Source: Hyphomicrobiaceae bacterium
GTDB lineage: Bacteria > Pseudomonadota > Alphaproteobacteria > Rhizobiales > Hyphomicrobiaceae
Length of the DNA stretch: 64,000 nt
Reading direction: 5' to 3'
Assembly: GCA_016793635.1 (NCBI GenBank)
Contig: JAEUMD010000011.1
Span: 372,001-436,000 of the forward strand
Shown: piece after piece, positions 1 through 9,955 of the stretch
Numbering within the stretch: the stretch's first letter is position 1
Layout: every line of letters starts with the position of its first letter
Position numbers and translations under genes: made by a program
The notes under the pieces: generated by a model
Database searches by the model: none
Told to the model about the DNA's origin: nothing
Seen by the model: only the letters and a program-made list of their open reading frames with translations

Positions 1-791
1 CCCGGCAGCGCGGCCTCGATCCTCCGCGTAATCGATTGCCGCAGCCGCTCCACCGAGGACCAGATGCGCAGCGAAAGTGGCGGTGTCGCGGACAGCACGA
101 CGCGTCGTGGCGCCTCGGTCGCGTATCCGACGCCGCCGATCCCCTGGAAATAGGCGTAGCGGCCGAAATCGTACCCTCCAGGCAGAGCGGGCGCGGCCGG
201 TGGCGACAAGCTGGCTCTGACGCTCAGCGCATCGCCCGGCCCGAGGCCCTCGACACGTGAAGGCGTGCGGATGCGCACCCGCTGTGGCGTCGCATCCGGC
301 GCGAGCGCGCCGAGCCGTGTGACGCGCAGTGTTATCCGTTCGCCGCGCCCCGTTCGAGGCTCCACCCGCTCGACGAACCCCTCGACGTCCACCCGGTCGA
401 GACGCGCCTCGAGGACAGGGGCGGCGACGACAGCCGTCCGCACCGTCACCAGCGCGAAGCCCACGCTGGCGAGCGTCACCGCGCCCGTCGCCAGCGTCAC
501 GAGGGTCGCGTGGCCGAGGGCGATGCGCGCCGCGAGCGCGACGACGGGCGCAAGGAGAGCGAGCCAGAGCGGAGGCTCGACCGGCAGGGCGAAATAGACC
601 GCGATGCCGACGCCGATGAATACCGGAACCCAATAGAACCAGCGCGCCCGTTCGTCCTCGATCGCGAGGGCCACGCGCACGCCGAGCGATGCCGGCGGCT
701 GGGCGAGACCACTCGCCTCCGGGCGATCTTCCCCCGCTCTGTCCGGCAACGCGACCATGCCACCCGAGCGCCCGCCGCCGTCTCCCGCCAT
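1..791 (-). CDS. comEC: ComEC/Rec2 family competence protein, N-terminal part (gene runs off the left edge)
   Basis: ComEC forms the inner-membrane channel that passes single-stranded DNA during natural transformation. The visible 263 codons contain a hydrophilic N-terminus, two hydrophobic segments near residues 50-115, then the soluble DUF4131-type domain with the family signature PGGYDFGRYAYFQGIGGVGY near residues 210-230. The channel and metallo-beta-lactamase parts lie outside the window. The ATG at 791 has an AAGGG-like sequence about 10 bases upstream, and the frame stays open further upstream, so the start is likely rather than certain. It is divergent from gltX, the usual arrangement in Hyphomicrobiales. 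Assignment rests on the signature and this neighbourhood. Confidence 0.85.
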   Translation of the reverse strand, partial: MAGDGGGRSGGMVALPDRAGEDRPEASGLAQPPASLGVRVALAIEDERARWFYWVPVFIGVGIAVYFALPVEPPLWLALLAPVVALAARIALGHATLVTLATGAVTLASVGFALVTVRTAVVAAPVLEARLDRVDVEGFVERVEPRTGRGERITLRVTRLGALAPDATPQRVRIRTPSRVEGLGPGDALSVRASLSPPAAPALPGGYDFGRYAYFQGIGGVGYATEAPRRVVLSATPPLSLRIWSSVERLRQSITRRIEAALP

Positions 792-871
792 AGAGCTTCG
801 GCCCTTACCCCCATTCGCGCCACGTGCTAAAGCGCGCGCAGCGGCCACGCCCGTGGCTCCCGCCGAGGATC

Positions 872-2335
872 ATGACACGACCGATGACCGAGAAACAGAC
901 AACGCCCGCCGCCCGCAGCTCCGCTCCCGTCGTCCGCTTCGCCCCCTCGCCGACCGGATACCTGCACATCGGCGGCGCGCGCACCGCCCTTTTCAACTGG
1001 CTCTACGCCAAGGCCCGCGGCGGCACGTTCCTGCTGCGCATCGAGGATACGGATCGCGAGCGCAACAACGAGGCGGCGGTCGCCGCCATTCTCGACGGTC
1101 TGCGCTGGCTCGAGCTCGACTGGAGCGGCGAACCCGTCTCGCAATTTGCCCGCGCGGCGCGCCACCGCGAGGCCGCGGAGCAGTTGCTCGCCAGCGGCAA
1201 CGCCTACCGCTGCTACCTCACGCCGGCCGAGCTCGACGCCATGCGCGCCGCCGCCGAGGCCGAGAAACGCACGCTGTCGATCCGCTCGCCCTGGCGCGAC
1301 AAGAACCCTGACGAGGCGCCCGCCGACCTGCCGTACACCATACGCCTCAAAGCGCCGCGCGAAGGCGAGACCGTCGTCGAGGACCACGTGCAGGGTCGCG
1401 TCGTCATTCCCAACAAGGACCTCGACGACCTCATCCTGCTGCGCTCCGACGGCAACCCCACCTATAATCTCGCCGTCGTCGTCGACGACCACGATATGGG
1501 CATCACGCACGTGGTGCGCGGCGTGGACCACCTGACCAACGCTGCGCGCCAGACGCAGATCTACCAGGGCCTCGGCTGGTCGGTGCCTGAGTTCGCGCAC
1601 GTCCCGCTGATCCACGGACCCGACGGCGCAAAGCTCTCCAAGCGGCACGGCGCACTCGGCGTCGAAGCATACCGGGCCATGGGCTACCTGCCGGTTGCGC
1701 TGCGCAACTATCTCGTGCGCCTCGGCTGGAGCCACGGCGACGACGAAATCATGTCGACCGAGCAACTCGTTTCCTGGTTCGATCTCGACGGCATCGGCCG
1801 TAGCCCCGCGCGGTTCGATTTCGCCAAACTCGAGGCACTCAACGCCCACTACATTCGCCAGACGGACGATCACGAGCTGTTCGAACGAGCGGTCGCCATC
1901 CTGCCGGAGATCGAAGGCGGCTTCGACATCGCGCGCCGTCTGGCGTCGGGCGCCGGACCGCAGTTCCGCGCCGCGATCCCGAGCCTCAAGGAGCGTTCGA
2001 AGACACTGGTCGACCTGATCCAGGGTGCTGCTTACGTTTTCGCGGCGCGCCCGCTGGCGCTCGACGAGAAGGCGGCGAAGCTTCTCGACGCCCCGGCGAA
2101 GGACATGATCGGCAAACTCGTAACGGCTCTGGAGAAGGCACCCGAATGGTCGGCTCCGGCGCTCGAGGCCATCGTAAGAGAATTCTCGGAAGCCAACGGG
2201 CTGAAGCTCGGCAAGGTTGCGCAGCCGCTGCGCGCGGCGTTGACCGGATCGACCGTGTCGCCACCGGTGTTCGACGTCATGGCGGTGCTCGGCGAATCGG
2301 AGAGCCTGGCACGGCTGCGCGATCACGCCGCGTGA
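872..2335 (+). CDS. gltX: Glutamate--tRNA ligase
   Basis: Class I aminoacyl-tRNA synthetase that charges tRNA-Glu. About 487 residues, the normal length for bacterial GluRS. The HIGH-type motif appears as [17 protein letters not shown] near residue 25, and the KMSKS-type loop as [11 protein letters not shown] near residue 250; the C-terminal part is the alpha-helical anticodon-binding region. The ATG at 872 is preceded by GAGGAT; a GTG at 824 in the same frame adds a non-conserved basic leader and lacks a good ribosome site, and an ATG at 884 is a third option. It heads toward gltA in the conserved alphaproteobacterial order. This genome also encodes tRNA-Glu(TTC) at 58136. The sequence does not show whether the enzyme is discriminating. 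Confidence 0.96.
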   Translation: MTRPMTEKQTTPAARSSAPVVRFAPSPTGYLHIGGARTALFNWLYAKARGGTFLLRIEDTDRERNNEAAVAAILDGLRWLELDWSGEPVSQFARAARHREAAEQLLASGNAYRCYLTPAELDAMRAAAEAEKRTLSIRSPWRDKNPDEAPADLPYTIRLKAPREGETVVEDHVQGRVVIPNKDLDDLILLRSDGNPTYNLAVVVDDHDMGITHVVRGVDHLTNAARQTQIYQGLGWSVPEFAHVPLIHGPDGAKLSKRHGALGVEAYRAMGYLPVALRNYLVRLGWSHGDDEIMSTEQLVSWFDLDGIGRSPARFDFAKLEALNAHYIRQTDDHELFERAVAILPEIEGGFDIARRLASGAGPQFRAAIPSLKERSKTLVDLIQGAAYVFAARPLALDEKAAKLLDAPAKDMIGKLVTALEKAPEWSAPALEAIVREFSEANGLKLGKVAQPLRAALTGSTVSPPVFDVMAVLGESESLARLRDHAA

Positions 2336-2728
2336 GCCCTGCCCCCTGAGCTGCGTCAGTGCTTTGCGCCACCCGGCAGGGAAACCATGCGGTCCACACC
2401 GGGTTTCTGACTGCGGTCATGCTGCATCTGCACTGTCAAGTTAGGCGTTCGACGGGGAGCAGCACCCCGAAGCGGGTCACCTAGGGACATCAACACGCTG
2501 TAACTGCGCTGTTTTCTATGCGTGACAGCCGCTTCGCATCATCCATTGGTTATCTTGCCGCATGGCGAGATGTGGAGTACCAGATGAAGCTGTGAGCGCC
2601 AAAGGTTTCACCAGCAAATGTGCATGCTCAAAAATTGAGCAAATGCCATCCCCGCCAGTTCCTGTGTGAGACCCGGCCGCCGCCTCTCGAGATCAGTGCC
2701 GTAGCCTGAGACTGTAAGGGACCCCTCC
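2336..2728. other. Intergenic region gltX-gltA, probably holding the gltA promoter
   Basis: 393 bases without a supported gene, visibly richer in A+T than the flanking genes between 2500 and 2650. It contains the perfect palindrome GCTCAAAAATTGAGC at 2626-2640, flanked by two copies of GCAAATG (2614-2620 and 2639-2645). I see no convincing factor-independent terminator for gltX. The gltA ribosome site AAGGGA lies at about 2717. Confidence 0.5.
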
Positions 2729-4039
<1,311 letters not shown>

Positions 4040-4059
4040 TCGCTGCCGGTATTGAAATG

Positions 4060-4100
4060 CGAAACGGCCCCGCAGCGAGAGCTACGGGGCCGTTTCATTT
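4060..4100. terminator. Bidirectional intrinsic terminator between gltA and the convergent PiT gene
   Basis: Arms AAACGGCCCCG (4062-4072) and CGGGGCCGTTT (4085-4095) form a perfect 11-bp stem with A/T-rich ends on both sides. It sits about 20 bases after the gltA stop and about 20 bases beyond the convergent phosphate transporter stop, so it can end both transcripts. Confidence 0.85.
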
Positions 4101-4120
4101 TCCGTTGGTTGTTGTGGCCT

Positions 4121-5647
4121 TCAACGCACGAAGGTGATGGCGGCGTGATAGAGCGCCGCGGCGATGCCGGCCGCCGCCGGCACCGTAATCACCCATGCGG
4201 CCACGATCGTCGTGAAGTGGGAGCGCCGCACCAGCTTGCGGCGGCGCAGCTCCTCCTGCTCGGTCTGAGTCAGGTGGCGGATGGCGTGACGGGGCTTGTG
4301 CTTCTTGACGTACTTCTGCCGACGCCGGCTGTGCGTGGTGTAATATTCGCGGAAGAACCCGACGCCGAAGATCGCACCGACCGTGATGTGCGTCGAGCTG
4401 ACCGGCAGTCCGAGCCACGACGCCACCAGCACGGTGACGGCCGCGGATAGCGCCACGCAGTAGGCGCGCATTGGATTCATCTTTGTGATCTGCTCGCCGA
4501 CGAGGCGGATCAGTCGCGGCCCATAGAGCAGAAGGCCGAAGCTGATGCCGAGCGCGCCGATCAGCATCACCCAGAACGGAAGCTCCACCTTTCGGCCGAT
4601 CTCACCCACCTCGGCGCTGTGAATGATCGCCGCTAGCGGTCCGACGGCGTTGGCGACGTCGTTAGCGCCGTGAGCAAACGATAGCAGCGCCGCCGAGAGA
4701 ATGAGTGGCAGGTGGAACAGGGTTCGCAGCGACTGGTTGCGGTTCTCGAGCCCAACCGAAAGCTTCATGACGTAGGGCTTCGCCAGCGCGTAGGTGGCAA
4801 CGTAGACGGCGGCAGCGATGGCGCTGAGGGTCACCGCGCCGGGCTTCCAGATACGGCCGAGCCCCTTGAAGACGAGGTAGCCGGCGAACGTCGCCGCCAT
4901 GACCGCAATCAGCACCGGCACCCATCGCCGCGCCGCGGCTATCTTGTCGTCCTGGTAGATGATGTTGATCTTGATGAACGCCAGGATGGCAGCGGCGATG
5001 ACGCCGCCGAGCACCGGTGAGACGACCCAGCTCGCCGCGATCGCGCTGATCACGCCCCAGTCGATAGGATTTGGACCAACCGCCGCAAGCGCCGCGCCGA
5101 GCACGCCGCCGACGATGGCGTGCGTCGTCGAGACCGGCGCCCCGAGATACGTTGCGAGATGAACCCACAGCGCCGACGACAGCAGCGCCGACATCATAAC
5201 CCAGATGAAAACGTCGCGGTCCTTCACCGCCGCCGGATCGACCAGCCCCTTGGAAATCGTCTCGACGACATCGCCACCGGCGATCAACGCGCCCGCGCTT
5301 TCAAACAGCGCCGCCATCGCCAAGGCACCGGTCATGGTGAGTGCCCGTGCGGCCACGGCCGGACTGACGTTGTTGGCGACGTCGTTGGCGCCGATGGTCA
5401 GCGCCATGTACCCGCCGACCACGGCCGCGGCGATGATGATCCAGCCGCCCCCCGACGGACCGAGATGAAAGGCTGCAATGCTGCCCGCGAACGCGAGGAA
5501 AAGGACCGCAAGCCCCGGGTTGACGAGGTCGCGCGTGACGATGCGCGTCGCCTCCTCGAGGCGTACGATCTTGCCGAGATCCTTGTCGAGAGACGATTTG
5601 CGCATGCGCCCCTCGGCAATGCGCTCGATCTCGTCCTGCTCTCCCAT
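4121..5647 (-). CDS. Inorganic phosphate transporter, PiT/PHO4 family
   Basis: Inner-membrane phosphate permease, probably proton or metal-phosphate coupled as in the PiT family. 508 residues with about ten to twelve hydrophobic segments. The family's internal duplication is visible: GANDVANNVSPAVAARAL in the N-terminal half and AHGANDVANAVGPLAAI in the C-terminal half. A long hydrophilic N-terminus of about 60 residues precedes the first membrane segment, and a basic loop lies before the last segment. The ATG at 5647 has GAGGAG upstream; an upstream in-frame start at 5707 would add a poorly supported leader. No phoU-like partner gene is adjacent. It lies between gltA and lpxB, where many relatives have no insertion. 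Confidence 0.93.
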   Translation of the reverse strand: MGEQDEIERIAEGRMRKSSLDKDLGKIVRLEEATRIVTRDLVNPGLAVLFLAFAGSIAAFHLGPSGGGWIIIAAAVVGGYMALTIGANDVANNVSPAVAARALTMTGALAMAALFESAGALIAGGDVVETISKGLVDPAAVKDRDVFIWVMMSALLSSALWVHLATYLGAPVSTTHAIVGGVLGAALAAVGPNPIDWGVISAIAASWVVSPVLGGVIAAAILAFIKINIIYQDDKIAAARRWVPVLIAVMAATFAGYLVFKGLGRIWKPGAVTLSAIAAAVYVATYALAKPYVMKLSVGLENRNQSLRTLFHLPLILSAALLSFAHGANDVANAVGPLAAIIHSAEVGEIGRKVELPFWVMLIGALGISFGLLLYGPRLIRLVGEQITKMNPMRAYCVALSAAVTVLVASWLGLPVSSTHITVGAIFGVGFFREYYTTHSRRRQKYVKKHKPRHAIRHLTQTEQEELRRRKLVRRSHFTTIVAAWVITVPAAAGIAAALYHAAITFVR

Positions 5648-5757
5648 GTCTAAGCTCCTCGGCCTCCGTCCCGAAGCGTTGATAGGCGAGATGGCAGACA
5701 TGCGCAAACAGCATGGGTGTGGCGCCGATAGCCGCTAGGGGAATACTCCACCGGTGA

Positions 5758-6162
5758 TCAGCTGTACGGAGCGAAATTGCGCAGAAGCGATGCGAGGCCA
5801 CGCTCGCGGACCAGCCGGGCCGCCTCTCCAGGCGGGCACCAGAGCTGCCGGCGCCGGTTCCTTTCCGGCCATTCGGCCGCCTGGGTATCGACCAGCAGAG
5901 CGTAAACCTCGACGTGTGCGCGAACCCAGGACAGGAAGTGCAGGCGCTTGGTGTACTCGTAGCGGCCGATCGGCTCTATACCCATATCCCCCGTGATACC
6001 GGCTTCCTCCAGCGCCTCGCGCGCCGCGAGTTCCCGCGGCGTCAGCTTCGGCTTGGCCCACCCCTTCGGAATGACCCAGCGGCCCGTATCCCGGCTGGTG
6101 ACGAGCAGGACGAGCGGCCCCTCCGGCGTCTCCACGTAGGGCAAGGCGGCGTACTGCTGCAA
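5758..6162 (-). CDS. Nudix hydrolase
   Basis: Small Nudix hydrolase likely to cleave a nucleoside-diphosphate-linked or diphosphoinositol-type substrate; the exact substrate is unknown. The Nudix box reads GWAKPKLTPRELAAREALEE followed by AGI, keeping the REALEEAG core, with leucine where the first glutamate of the consensus usually stands, as in several PKGW-type family members. No ATG lies close to the conserved N-terminus (QQYAALPY). I chose TTG at 6162, which has GGGGAG about 8 bases upstream; a start further upstream is possible. It is convergently placed behind the PiT gene and divergent from the lipid kinase. About 134 residues. Confidence 0.75.
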   Translation of the reverse strand: MQQYAALPYVETPEGPLVLLVTSRDTGRWVIPKGWAKPKLTPRELAAREALEEAGITGDMGIEPIGRYEYTKRLHFLSWVRAHVEVYALLVDTQAAEWPERNRRRQLWCPPGEAARLVRERGLASLLRNFAPYS

Positions 6163-6304
6163 CGGACGGCTCCCCGGTTCGTTCGAACGGTTGCGGGACT
6201 CTAACCGGCAAAGGCGTCGAGCGGGGTGAAATTCACGAGGACGTCCCGCTGTTGAGCCCGCCCCGAACCACCCCATATGCAGCGCAGCCAATAGAGGAGA
6301 AGCC

Positions 6305-7219
6305 ATGGGCCTCGCCGTCGGAACAGCGACGCAATACCATCGCCCCACCGCCCCGCGACGCGCACTCCTGCTCGTCAACCGGAATGCGCGGCGCGGAGCG
6401 GCTCCGATAGAGAGCGTCATCGCCCGGCTCGGCCAGCGCGGAATCGAGACCAGCATCGAGACGTTCGCGACGCCGGCTGAAGCCTCCGACGACATTGTGC
6501 GCAGGCGCGGAGCATTCGACTGCGTCATCATCGCCGGGGGCGACGGGACCCTCTCCTCGGCCGCGCGCGGCATCCGCGAGACCGGGCTGCCGATGGGCAT
6601 CCTGCCGATGGGCACCGCGAACGACCTCGCGCGAACGCTGGAAATTCCAGAGGATCTGGCGCGCGCCGCCGACATCATCGCTGCGGGGCGGACGCGCCGC
6701 ATCGATGTCGGCAGCGTCAACGGCCATCTGTTCTTCAACGTCGCCAGCATCGGCCTCAGTGCCGACCTCGCGCGCAACCTCTGCCGCGACACTAAGCGCC
6801 GGTGGGGACGCCTCGGCTATGCCGTCGCGGCGATCGGTGCGCTGGCGTCGGCGCGGCCCTTCTCGACGTGGATCACCAGCAAGGACGGGACGGTGCGCGT
6901 CAAGACGATGCAGATCGCCGTCGGCAACGGGCGACACTATGGTGGCGGCAACGTCGTCCATTACGCGGCGCGCATCGACGACGGTCACCTCGATCTCTAC
7001 AGCCTCGAGGTACGCAGCGTCTGGAAACTGGCGTTGATGGCGCCCTCATTCCGCGCCGGTGGTCATGGCGCTTGGAAAGAGGTGCGGACCGCGCACTGCG
7101 TCGCATTTGATGTGGAAACGCGCCGGCCGCGCTCCGTCAATGCCGACGGCGAGATCGTGACGACGACACCGGCCCGGTTCGAGGTGCATCCGGCAGCCGT
7201 CGAGGTCTACGTGCCCTGA
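6305..7219 (+). CDS. Diacylglycerol kinase-catalytic-domain lipid kinase (YegS/DgkB-like)
   Basis: Soluble or membrane-associated kinase that phosphorylates a lipid such as diacylglycerol; the substrate cannot be read from the sequence. 304 residues, normal for the family. The nucleotide-binding motif GGDGTLSSAARGIRE occurs near residue 80, followed by LPMGTANDLARTL near residue 100, both hallmarks of the DAGK catalytic domain. The C-terminal beta-sandwich half includes VGNGRHYGGG and ends with NADGE. The ATG follows AGAGGAGAAGCC. It stands alone, divergent from the Nudix gene. Confidence 0.92.
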   Translation: MGLAVGTATQYHRPTAPRRALLLVNRNARRGAAPIESVIARLGQRGIETSIETFATPAEASDDIVRRRGAFDCVIIAGGDGTLSSAARGIRETGLPMGILPMGTANDLARTLEIPEDLARAADIIAAGRTRRIDVGSVNGHLFFNVASIGLSADLARNLCRDTKRRWGRLGYAVAAIGALASARPFSTWITSKDGTVRVKTMQIAVGNGRHYGGGNVVHYAARIDDGHLDLYSLEVRSVWKLALMAPSFRAGGHGAWKEVRTAHCVAFDVETRRPRSVNADGEIVTTTPARFEVHPAAVEVYVP

Positions 7220-7308
7220 TTCTACTGTGCGGCGTGCCAAGGGCCGGTTACGCCGCGTGACTGCTTGTCGCCTGTCCCGATGAGGTCAGCGTCTATACGT
7301 CGGCATCA

Positions 7309-8487
7309 CTACCCCATCGCCCGCAGCCGCAGCATCGCGACGATGCCGAGAGCCGGGCCGATCGCGAGAACCGCGAGCACCGCGGGCCACCCGAGCGCCG
7401 CCGCGACCACTGGCGTCGCCTGCACGGTGAGGATGGTCAGCGCAAATCCGAGAGCCGTCTGGAATGTCATGAGGCTGCCCGCCTGCTCGGGCGGCGCCGC
7501 ATCTGCGACCAGCGCCGAGAACTGCGCGGAATCCGGGATGACGCTGATGCCCCACACGACGACGACCAGCGCCGTCAGCCAGACAGGCCCGCCGAACGTC
7601 ATCGCCGCGGCAATTGCCGAGGTGCCGCTCACCGCCATGGCGACGATGGTGACCTCCGCCTTGCCGATGCGGTCGGCAATCGTTCCCGCGAACGCGCAGG
7701 CGAGGCCGCCGGCGGCAATGGCGACGAATGTCGTCAGCTTGGCGAGCCGCTCCGCCTCGGCCACCGGCAATGTCGCGCCATACGAAGCCGCCGTCGCCGC
7801 CGCGATCCACGCCCACATCGCGTAGAGTTCCCACATGTGCCCGAGGTATCCCGCATAGGCGAGCCGAACGCGCCGGTTGGTCCATGCCGTCTTGGCGACG
7901 TGCGGGTCGAACGCGGCCGCGGCACGATGGTGGGGACCTATGCCGACGAGCAGGCCGACGAAGCCTGCACCGATGGCGGCGAGCGAGGCCGCGATCACCG
8001 TCGCGCGCCAGTCGGCGCCGCCGAGGAGCGAGATGAGATGAGGCGAGGCGGACCCGAGCGTCAGCGCGCCGACCAGCGCTCCGACGAGGAAGCCGCGATC
8101 CTTCTGGCCCCAGCCCACAGCGATCTTCATGCCGACCGGATAGACGCCAGCCAGCAGCGCGCCCGTGACAAAACGTGCCCCGATCGAGGCGGCACTTCCC
8201 GGCGGCACCAGAAGCAGCACCGCGTTGGCGAGCCCCGCGCCGATGGCGGCGATGGCGAGAACGCGGCGCGGATCGTAACGGTCGGCGAGGCCGAGGATCG
8301 CCGAGACCAGCGCGCCTGCGACGAACCCCGCCTGCACGCCACTCGCCAGCGCCGCCTGCCGGAACGGCGATAGCGGTGCCTCGCGCAGCATCTCCGGCAG
8401 AATGGCCGCGGAGACGAACCACAAGCTCATCGCCGCCACCTCGACCACCAACAGCAACGCGATCGAGCGCACTTTACCTTCGAGCAC
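7309..8487 (-). CDS. MFS transporter
   Basis: Major facilitator superfamily permease of unknown substrate, 392 residues with about twelve hydrophobic segments. The loop between segments 2 and 3 reads GLADRYDPRRVL, matching the MFS loop motif. The central loop near residues 195-215 separates the two six-helix halves. The start used is GTG at 8487; a GTG five codons later is an alternative. It lies on the same strand as lpxB and 230 bases downstream of it, so it is probably a separate unit. The sequence does not indicate the exported or imported compound. Confidence 0.88.
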   Translation of the reverse strand: MLEGKVRSIALLLVVEVAAMSLWFVSAAILPEMLREAPLSPFRQAALASGVQAGFVAGALVSAILGLADRYDPRRVLAIAAIGAGLANAVLLLVPPGSAASIGARFVTGALLAGVYPVGMKIAVGWGQKDRGFLVGALVGALTLGSASPHLISLLGGADWRATVIAASLAAIGAGFVGLLVGIGPHHRAAAAFDPHVAKTAWTNRRVRLAYAGYLGHMWELYAMWAWIAAATAASYGATLPVAEAERLAKLTTFVAIAAGGLACAFAGTIADRIGKAEVTIVAMAVSGTSAIAAAMTFGGPVWLTALVVVVWGISVIPDSAQFSALVADAAPPEQAGSLMTFQTALGFALTILTVQATPVVAAALGWPAVLAVLAIGPALGIVAMLRLRAMG

Positions 8488-8716
8488 GGGAGAGCTTTCT
8501 CTGTCTGCGTTGACCTGATGCGACGCCCCCCGCCACGCCGCGTACCGTCACGCGAAGTGCCGCGGTGGATGCACCATCTGGCAGAAAGGCGCTCAATTCA
8601 ATCGCCGACGCACCGCAGTCGCCAAGCCTCCAATCCGGACTGGCCCCTCTGCGACAGCGATGCGGCGCTCACGAGGCTTGACCGAGAAACCCCTCGAGGC
8701 CGGTCGCGGTCCTGCA

Positions 8717-9955
8717 TCAGCCTTGTCCGGCACGCTTTGGCAGCGACGCCAGCACCACGTCGGCGGCACGCTCGCTCGGCGTACCGTGATCGAGCAGTAG
8801 CCGCGACGGAATACGCTCCAGCGCTGCCAGTTGCGCGCGCCGCTGCGGGGTTTCCGTAAGAAGGGGCGCCAGCGCGGCGGCAAGTCTTTCTCCCGTGCAG
8901 TCCTCCTGCAGCAACTCCGGGAACGCATTCTCGCCGAGCACCAGGTTGGCCAGGACCACCGAATGCACCTTGAGCAGGAAGCGCAGGCGCGCGGCGACCT
9001 GATCGACCCGATAGGCGACGACCATCGGCGTGCCGGCGACGGCGAGTTCGAGAGTGACCGTGCCGGATGCGGCGAGCGCCGCGGTCGCGAGGCGGAAAGC
9101 AGCGAACTTGTCGTCGTCACCGGAGACGATGTGCGGACGAACTGACCAGCTTGCGAGGCCCGCCTCCACCAGCCCTCGCACGCTGGCGACGACCGGCAGC
9201 ACCACCTCGGGCTGATGGCCCGCAGCAAAAAGCGCCGCGACCGCCTCACCGAACGGCTGCATCAGGCGCGCGACCTCGGAGGGCCGGCTCCCCGGCAGGA
9301 CGACCAGCACCGGCCGCGCCGGATCGAGCCCGAGACGCTGAGCGAGTGCCGCACTGTCGCGCCCCCTGATCCAGTCGTAGCGCTCGATCATCGGGTGGCC
9401 GACATACGTGCACGGCGGGCCGCCGAGGCGCTCGTGCGCGGACGGCTCGAAAGGCAGCAGTGCCAGCACACGATCGACGTAGGCACGCATACGCCGGGCG
9501 CGGCCGGGCCGCCATGCCCACACGCTCGGACTGACGTAGTCGATGATGGGGATCGTCGGGCGGCGCTTGCGGATGCGCTTGGCGATCGGGTGGGTAAACT
9601 CGGGGCTGTCGATGATGACGACGGCGTCGGGCTCGAAACTGATCGCCGCATCGACCGCGTTGTAGACGCGGCGGACGATACGTGGCAGACGCGGCAGGAT
9701 CGACAGCGGCCCCATCACCGCCACTTCGGCGAGCGGAAAAATGGATGAGAGCCCTTGCGCCTCCATGTGCTCGCCGCCGACGCCGGCATAGACGACACGC
9801 CCTTCCGTCGCGGTGTTTAGTGCCTCCATCAGCTTGCCGCCGAGCAGATCGCCGGAATGCTCGCCAGCGATAACGGCGAGGCGGATCGGGCGGGCTGAAC
9901 CGTCACCCGCCAGCGTGCGATCACCACCGTCGGAGCCGCTCTCGTTCTCAAGCAT
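8717..9955 (-). CDS. lpxB: Lipid-A-disaccharide synthase
   Basis: Joins UDP-2,3-diacylglucosamine and lipid X to form the lipid A disaccharide at the inner membrane. About 412 residues; the N-terminal motif GEHSGDLLGGKLM near residue 35 and the segment YVSPSVWAWRPGR near residue 165 are typical of this GT19 glycosyltransferase. A hydrophilic extension of about 25 residues precedes the conserved start. The ATG at 9955 overlaps the end of lpxI by 8 bases (ATGCTTGA), indicating translational coupling; an earlier in-frame start at 10033 would overlap lpxI far more. Last gene of the lpxD-fabZ-lpxA-lpxI-lpxB run. Confidence 0.96.
   Translation of the reverse strand: MLENESGSDGGDRTLAGDGSARPIRLAVIAGEHSGDLLGGKLMEALNTATEGRVVYAGVGGEHMEAQGLSSIFPLAEVAVMGPLSILPRLPRIVRRVYNAVDAAISFEPDAVVIIDSPEFTHPIAKRIRKRRPTIPIIDYVSPSVWAWRPGRARRMRAYVDRVLALLPFEPSAHERLGGPPCTYVGHPMIERYDWIRGRDSAALAQRLGLDPARPVLVVLPGSRPSEVARLMQPFGEAVAALFAAGHQPEVVLPVVASVRGLVEAGLASWSVRPHIVSGDDDKFAAFRLATAALAASGTVTLELAVAGTPMVVAYRVDQVAARLRFLLKVHSVVLANLVLGENAFPELLQEDCTGERLAAALAPLLTETPQRRAQLAALERIPSRLLLDHGTPSERAADVVLASLPKRAGQG

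Noticed and set aside
827-2326. Long open frame opposite gltX (about 499 codons)
   Set aside because: It mirrors gltX on the other strand, a known effect of high GC at third positions, and shows no family features.
7229-7256. Stem GCGGCGT/ACGCCGC after the lipid kinase gene as a terminator
   Set aside because: Only 7 bp with a long loop and no U-tract.
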